Source: Synanceia verrucosa
Lineage: Eukaryota; Chordata; Actinopteri; Perciformes; Synanceiidae
NCBI GenBank assembly: GCA_029721515.1
Contig: CM056567.1
Coordinates: 7,775,507 to 7,839,506, forward strand
Direction: 5' to 3'
Length of the DNA: 64,000 bases
Shown: positions 60,161-64,000 of the stretch, in pieces
Layout: every line of letters begins with the position of its first letter
How positions within the stretch are numbered: the stretch's first letter is position 1
The notes under the pieces: model-generated
Told to the model about the DNA's origin: nothing
The model's database searches: none
The model's input: the letters and a program-made list of their open reading frames with translations, nothing else
Made by a program: the position numbers and the translations under genes

Positions 60161-62385
60161 TTACAGACCAGAACACATATTAGCTTGTTTTGCTTCATAC
60201 CCGCCTACCACAAACCCCTCTCTCAACACACACCTCCAGCACACATAAAGATCTTATAAACTGGTGGTTTAAGCATGAGTTGACGTCTCCTGTCCTCATC
60301 TTGTTTTGTTACGCCTCCAGGAAAAAAAAAGCATTGGGGTTTTCACTCCTACTTCTCTCCAAACCTAAGTAAATGTGCTGTCTTCCAGACCATCCAGCTA
60401 AAAGAGATGTGTCAGATGGTGCCCGGGGTAATTCTTTCTCAGCAGCAGTTGAGTGATTTGAAAGGAAGGAGGGGTTTTGTGGGAAATTTACGTAAGCAGG
60501 AGCCATTTTGGTGTTGTTGTGGGCTGCAGGCAGCCATGCTTTTGGCTCTGGACAGACCATCATATCTGTGTTTGATAGCCTTCATTCACACATGTTCTTT
60601 CAGTAATGTTCTGGAATATAATCTCACAAAAGAGGGAAAATGAGAGAAAGATGTTTGCATTTGCAAGGTGAGAGAGGATGGGAGACAATAGACAAAAACA
60701 CTAGACACCAACAGTCCATTTCCATTATTTAAAGCATGCCCTTGGAGCACAGATTCGAGATTTGGTCGTTGATGCTCTTACCCACCTCCCTCCTCCTCTG
60801 CGTTGCCCACTAGCATGGTGTTGCTCAACTGGAAAACAACGGCAGAAGTCCTCCATCTGGTAGCAGTTTGTACCCGTGCCAGTTTGAGTGGGAGTGATAC
60901 AGAGACCTCCAAGGGCCTTAAAACAACAACAGCTCACAGTCCAGAAGGCTGGTTGCATATTTCCAGCTACTGTAGCAATAAACACACTCACACATGTTCA
61001 TACACAGAGAAAGTGAGTAACTATTAAACTGATATCATTATAAATCTGGTGACGAATTGCAGTCAGGAGAAAGGACAGGTACTGGACATTATGAACTATG
61101 TGGTGACACAGATATGTGCAGTGGAGGAATGTCCCGTGATCTTTTAATGGATTTAAACTCTCCACACCTGTGGAACTAATAGCCAGCCACTGAAGTCAGA
61201 TGTCCTATGAAAATATTTGGTGGAATGGGAGTAGGGGGCGTGGATCAGTCGCACGGTTCATACCTAAAGGCAGACGTGTAGTTTGGCTAACACTTAGGAT
61301 TTCCATTTAACGGCAGGTTCGAGGAACAAGATAATTGCTCTAGCAGTCTGCAGCCTGAACGCCATCTCCACCTCTACCCTTGTTTCTCATGGATAGAGCA
61401 CTAGAAATCTCTGCATTGCTGCTGTTTTGTTACTATTCAGACACTGCCACTCTTGCATGTTTTTTTGTGTGGGAAACCAAGCCACTAGTCATTTAGATGT
61501 GAGCATATTGTCACTGTTGGACAAACATGTCAATATCCCATTAAACTTTTGCATAGTTTAAGTTGTCCTCGGGTTCTTGAAATGTTTTCATTGCCAATTA
61601 AATGACTTATAAAAATGCATGTCTTTCAAGTAAAAACCCATTCTTTCCTCTTTTTGTTTTCACCCAACAACTGTGATGCTTTCAAAGGTTTTATGAGGTC
61701 AGTGAGGATAAGAAGCCAGAATGTGGTATGGAAATGGTCCGGGTAGCATTAGAGGATTGGTTGAGGGTTTCCACTGATGCAAACACTCCCCCTGTTGCTC
61801 CCTTCTTCTGTCTTTGAAGGCAGTGATGGCAGTAGTTTTCACAAATGATGATGTTCCCAAGTGTCTTTTGCAACTGAGTGAGTTTTAGTGGTTACCCTGG
61901 GACCGGGTCTTTCACAGTGCAAAATACACATGCTAGTTATTAGCTTCCTATTTTTCAACATATCTGCCAGTGGGGGGAGAATTTTTATGTGCAATTCTGC
62001 TTGTTTTGAAGAAGATTATTTGATCACACGTCATTTTTGTGAAGCAAGAAGTTTTAGAGAATCTGCCTCAAGGGATGGCAATGTTCTTGTTTTGATTAAT
62101 ATTCTTTAGTCATGCCATTTTGTTGAAGCCGGAAATTTCAAAAATATTTTTTTCTTCTAGAATTTAAAAATTTGGTTTCTTCACCAAATACTGAACCTGC
62201 ATTCAGTAAAATTATTAAACCTACTTTTTGTTGATTTTTGTTACTTATGGAAAATACCCTCCCGGTTTAGGAACGTCTTGGATTCCTTTTGAATCCTTCA
62301 GTTCTGGGATTGAGGAAAACAACAGCAAAAAAAGGGGAGAAAACTAAACAGTTGCTTACTGTGTAAAGAACATAAACAGATTTTC

Positions 62386-62411
62386 TACCATGATGAACAA
62401 CCATCATGGTA
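62386..62411. repeat. Perfect 10-bp stem hairpin
   Basis: TACCATGATG and CATCATGGTA are exact reverse complements around AACAAC, in AT-rich unique sequence. Confidence 0.75.
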
Positions 62412-63442
62412 TGTTAGTGTATTATCTGGGTGTCAGATTTGAGGAGTGTTGGTATGTTAATTAGCCTGAAAATAAAATCCCTCCCCCTAATTAGGATAAG
62501 GCCACTGAAAACACACCATTAATGAAAATGGGAACCTGTCCATTGATTTTGTTTTTGGTGACTAAGAAAATGCCCACATTCTTTATGATTAAGGACTGCT
62601 AAAGTGTGATCTCTCAAACTTTTTGCAATCTGAAGATACTCAACAAAGATGAGGGATGATCTGTTCATTATCGCTGTCCTTGTCTAGTTAAAAACACAAA
62701 AAAACAAAGCATGCTCATTCAAAACTACTCTAAAATATCTAATTCTCTTGGCAGACAGATCCTGATGTAAATATCACTTGTCTGTGTAGTATAGAAGTTC
62801 TTACTTGCATAGACCTTATGATTGACAAGGACACAAACACAATCTTTGAATGTGACCGACATGAGATTTGACCTTCTGACCTTTCCAACGGCTTTGTAAT
62901 TGGTGACATTTCCTAGGTCGTGGGAGGTCACAGTGTGCGCTCTGCTGGGAGCGAGGAGGTGGTGATGGTCTGGTTGGTTCTGACTGGCAGCTGCTTAGCT
63001 GGAGGGCAGACGCTGGTTTGATAAATGTAAAAATGGAAAGCAGTCTGGAGGCTCAAAGGGAAGTTAAGCCAGTGCTTGCTTTTGCATTCCTGCCAGACAC
63101 AAACTTTTAAATCCTTCCGGAGATGTTAGAGCGTGAGGTGTGACTGGAAAATGGAGTATGGCGCGTATGTGTTGAGTATGTCAGCACGCATGAGAGGAAA
63201 CAAAAGCCCTCCTTCATTTCTCAGCCATCTTCGGTCACTAGAACAGAGCTAACAGTGGGCAGACGGAGGGCGAATAACTCCCTGGATCAAGCACCATCTA
63301 AAGCTGTGGCAAAGTGCCGAGCTGCCCCATAACACGCAACTCTTCCCCTCACCCAGACTTTAATCTTCATCCCACTTTGATATCAGAGACAGAATCGCTA
63401 ATGTGGGAGGAATGGAAGGAGGGAGGTAGAGATAGAGAGGCT

Positions 63443-63474
63443 GGGGGAGGGGGGTAACGGGGGAATAATTGGGG
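63443..63474 (+). other. G-quadruplex-capable run
   Basis: Four G runs (5, 6, 5 and 4 bases) are separated by loops of A, TAAC and AATAATT, which meets the usual G3+N1-7 rule. It closes a purine-rich stretch that starts near 63400. It lies about 100 bases left of the candidate exon at 63572. Confidence 0.7.
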
Positions 63475-63571
63475 AATATGGTTTCCAAAGCTGTGTTATT
63501 TTTTTTATGAAGCTGAGAGACGTATTCAAGTCCGGAGATCAAACGTTGTGGTGCTTTTTTTATGTTCTCAG

Positions 63572-63707
63572 ACCACAGTGAATGAAGGAGCTGAGGTTTC
63601 CCTCAGCGGCCTGCTCAGTGTTATCCGACGAACTGAAACAGCTCTGCCTTCCTTTTTCTACATCTTTCCTTCTGTCTTTCCGCACTCTTTTGCCATCAAG
63701 CTGCTGC
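63572..63707 (+). other. Candidate internal exon near the right edge
   Basis: An acceptor with a T-rich tract (TTTATGTTCTCAG ending at 63571) is followed by 136 bases open in one frame. The frame starts TTVNEGAEVSLSGLLSV and continues IRRTETALPS. A donor GC|GTAAGT comes at 63708. The second half is pyrimidine-rich, which weakens the case because it may itself be a splice tract. No protein family is recognised. Confidence 0.2.
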
Positions 63708-64000
63708 GTAAGTTGTTGGAAGTGAGTCTGCTGGACTTCACTTGGCTCAGTGGAGGCCGTTCAAGTCCCTTAATCAGTCTGCAGATGATATCTTTCGCTG
63801 TGACAGTTAAAATGGCACGCTGTTAAACCTGCCTGCCATGCAGGTCTGCAGATCTTTTATTATTTTACTGCCTCAAGAAAGTATAAGATCGGTCACAAAA
63901 GAACTGACTGAGTCGTAGTCTGTGGCTGTTAAAGTATCGGGTGTTTAACAGAACATAAAATCAGCTGTGTGCGAAATTTGACATGTCATTAATAGGGGTG
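63708..64000. other. Window end, nothing recognised
   Basis: Unique sequence continuing past the window. The frame that began left of 63708 stays open to a stop at about 63826. No repeat is recognised. Confidence 0.4.

Larger units (their letters stand above)
57601..63442. other. Mostly unique noncoding stretch
   Basis: No gene or repeat family is recognised. Hairpins lie at 60129-60160 and 62386-62411. 58430-58560 is G-rich with overlapping frames on both strands. 59750-59763 is A-rich. 61220-61260 contains a GTAGGGGGCGTGG word similar to the interior of a MITE but without its ends. Confidence 0.4.

Noticed and set aside
1..64000. CRISPR arrays, bacterial operons, rRNA, intact tRNA genes, LTR retroelements or endogenous retroviral genes
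   Set aside because: No regularly spaced repeats, ribosome-binding-site-linked frames, rRNA-like blocks, complete tRNA folds, paired long terminal repeats or retroviral motifs were seen on either strand.

Overview
The window looks like nuclear DNA of a ray-finned fish, probably a spiny-rayed teleost. It is moderately AT-rich, has no dense coding on either strand, and carries vertebrate-style dinucleotide runs. Its many decayed mobile elements match types I know from teleost genomes: short inverted-repeat elements (MITEs) with ends such as TTAAAGGTATAGTTGG or TAAAGGGGTAGTTC, a Rex/L2-like LINE 3' end, tRNA-headed SINE/LINE tails ending in (TGGA)n, and a RecQ-like helicase fragment inside a transposon remnant. 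No protein-coding gene can be named with confidence. Most open frames are short and carry no recognisable domain. I read the window as intergenic DNA or a very large intron, possibly near a developmental or neuronal gene. No sequence search was possible, so family assignments rest on remembered consensus sequences.

Layout. 1-11.8 kb: mostly unique DNA with one old interspersed repeat (about 1.40-1.69 kb), tetranucleotide runs near 5.6 kb, a hairpin near 6.0 kb, a weak exon-like frame at 6.33 kb and a dispersed repeat at 8.3 kb. 11.8-12.5 kb: a LINE reverse-transcriptase 3' fragment followed by a second teleost repeat. 13.1 kb: a short ATG frame with signal-peptide character. 15.3-16.8 kb: a (TG)n run, a SINE/LINE tail and a 359-bp MITE abutting the tail of another. 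20.1-20.5 kb: a CpG-rich patch. 21.1-21.5 kb: a 386-bp foldback with a 72-bp near-perfect palindrome nested in it, the most striking structure here. 23.4-23.8 kb: a repeat tail and a tRNA-like head. 28.3 kb: a MITE. 30.9-31.5 kb: the transposon remnant with a broken helicase frame.

33.0-33.3 kb: a hAT-type end fragment and the partner of the 8.3-kb repeat. 34-42 kb: mainly unique sequence with several AT-rich, homeodomain-site-like blocks. 42.8-43.35 kb: a MITE beside an inverted partial copy of its own family. 44.4-44.7 kb: a pyrimidine tract. 46.1-47.2 kb: blocks that look like conserved noncoding DNA. About 47.6-48.26 kb: a likely untranslated first exon ending in a consensus splice donor, the best gene-related signal in the window. 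49.8-53.8 kb: an RFX X-box-like site, two CTCF-like sites, a (GT)n run, a MITE remnant, a 20-bp tandem duplication and a long tRNA-headed repeat. 54-64 kb: mostly unique sequence, with purine tracts, hairpins, a G-quadruplex-capable run and a possible exon near the right edge.

If the first exon at 48.2 kb is real, a plus-strand gene starts there and its coding exons lie to the right, probably beyond the window. The sequence to its left would then be upstream regulatory DNA.
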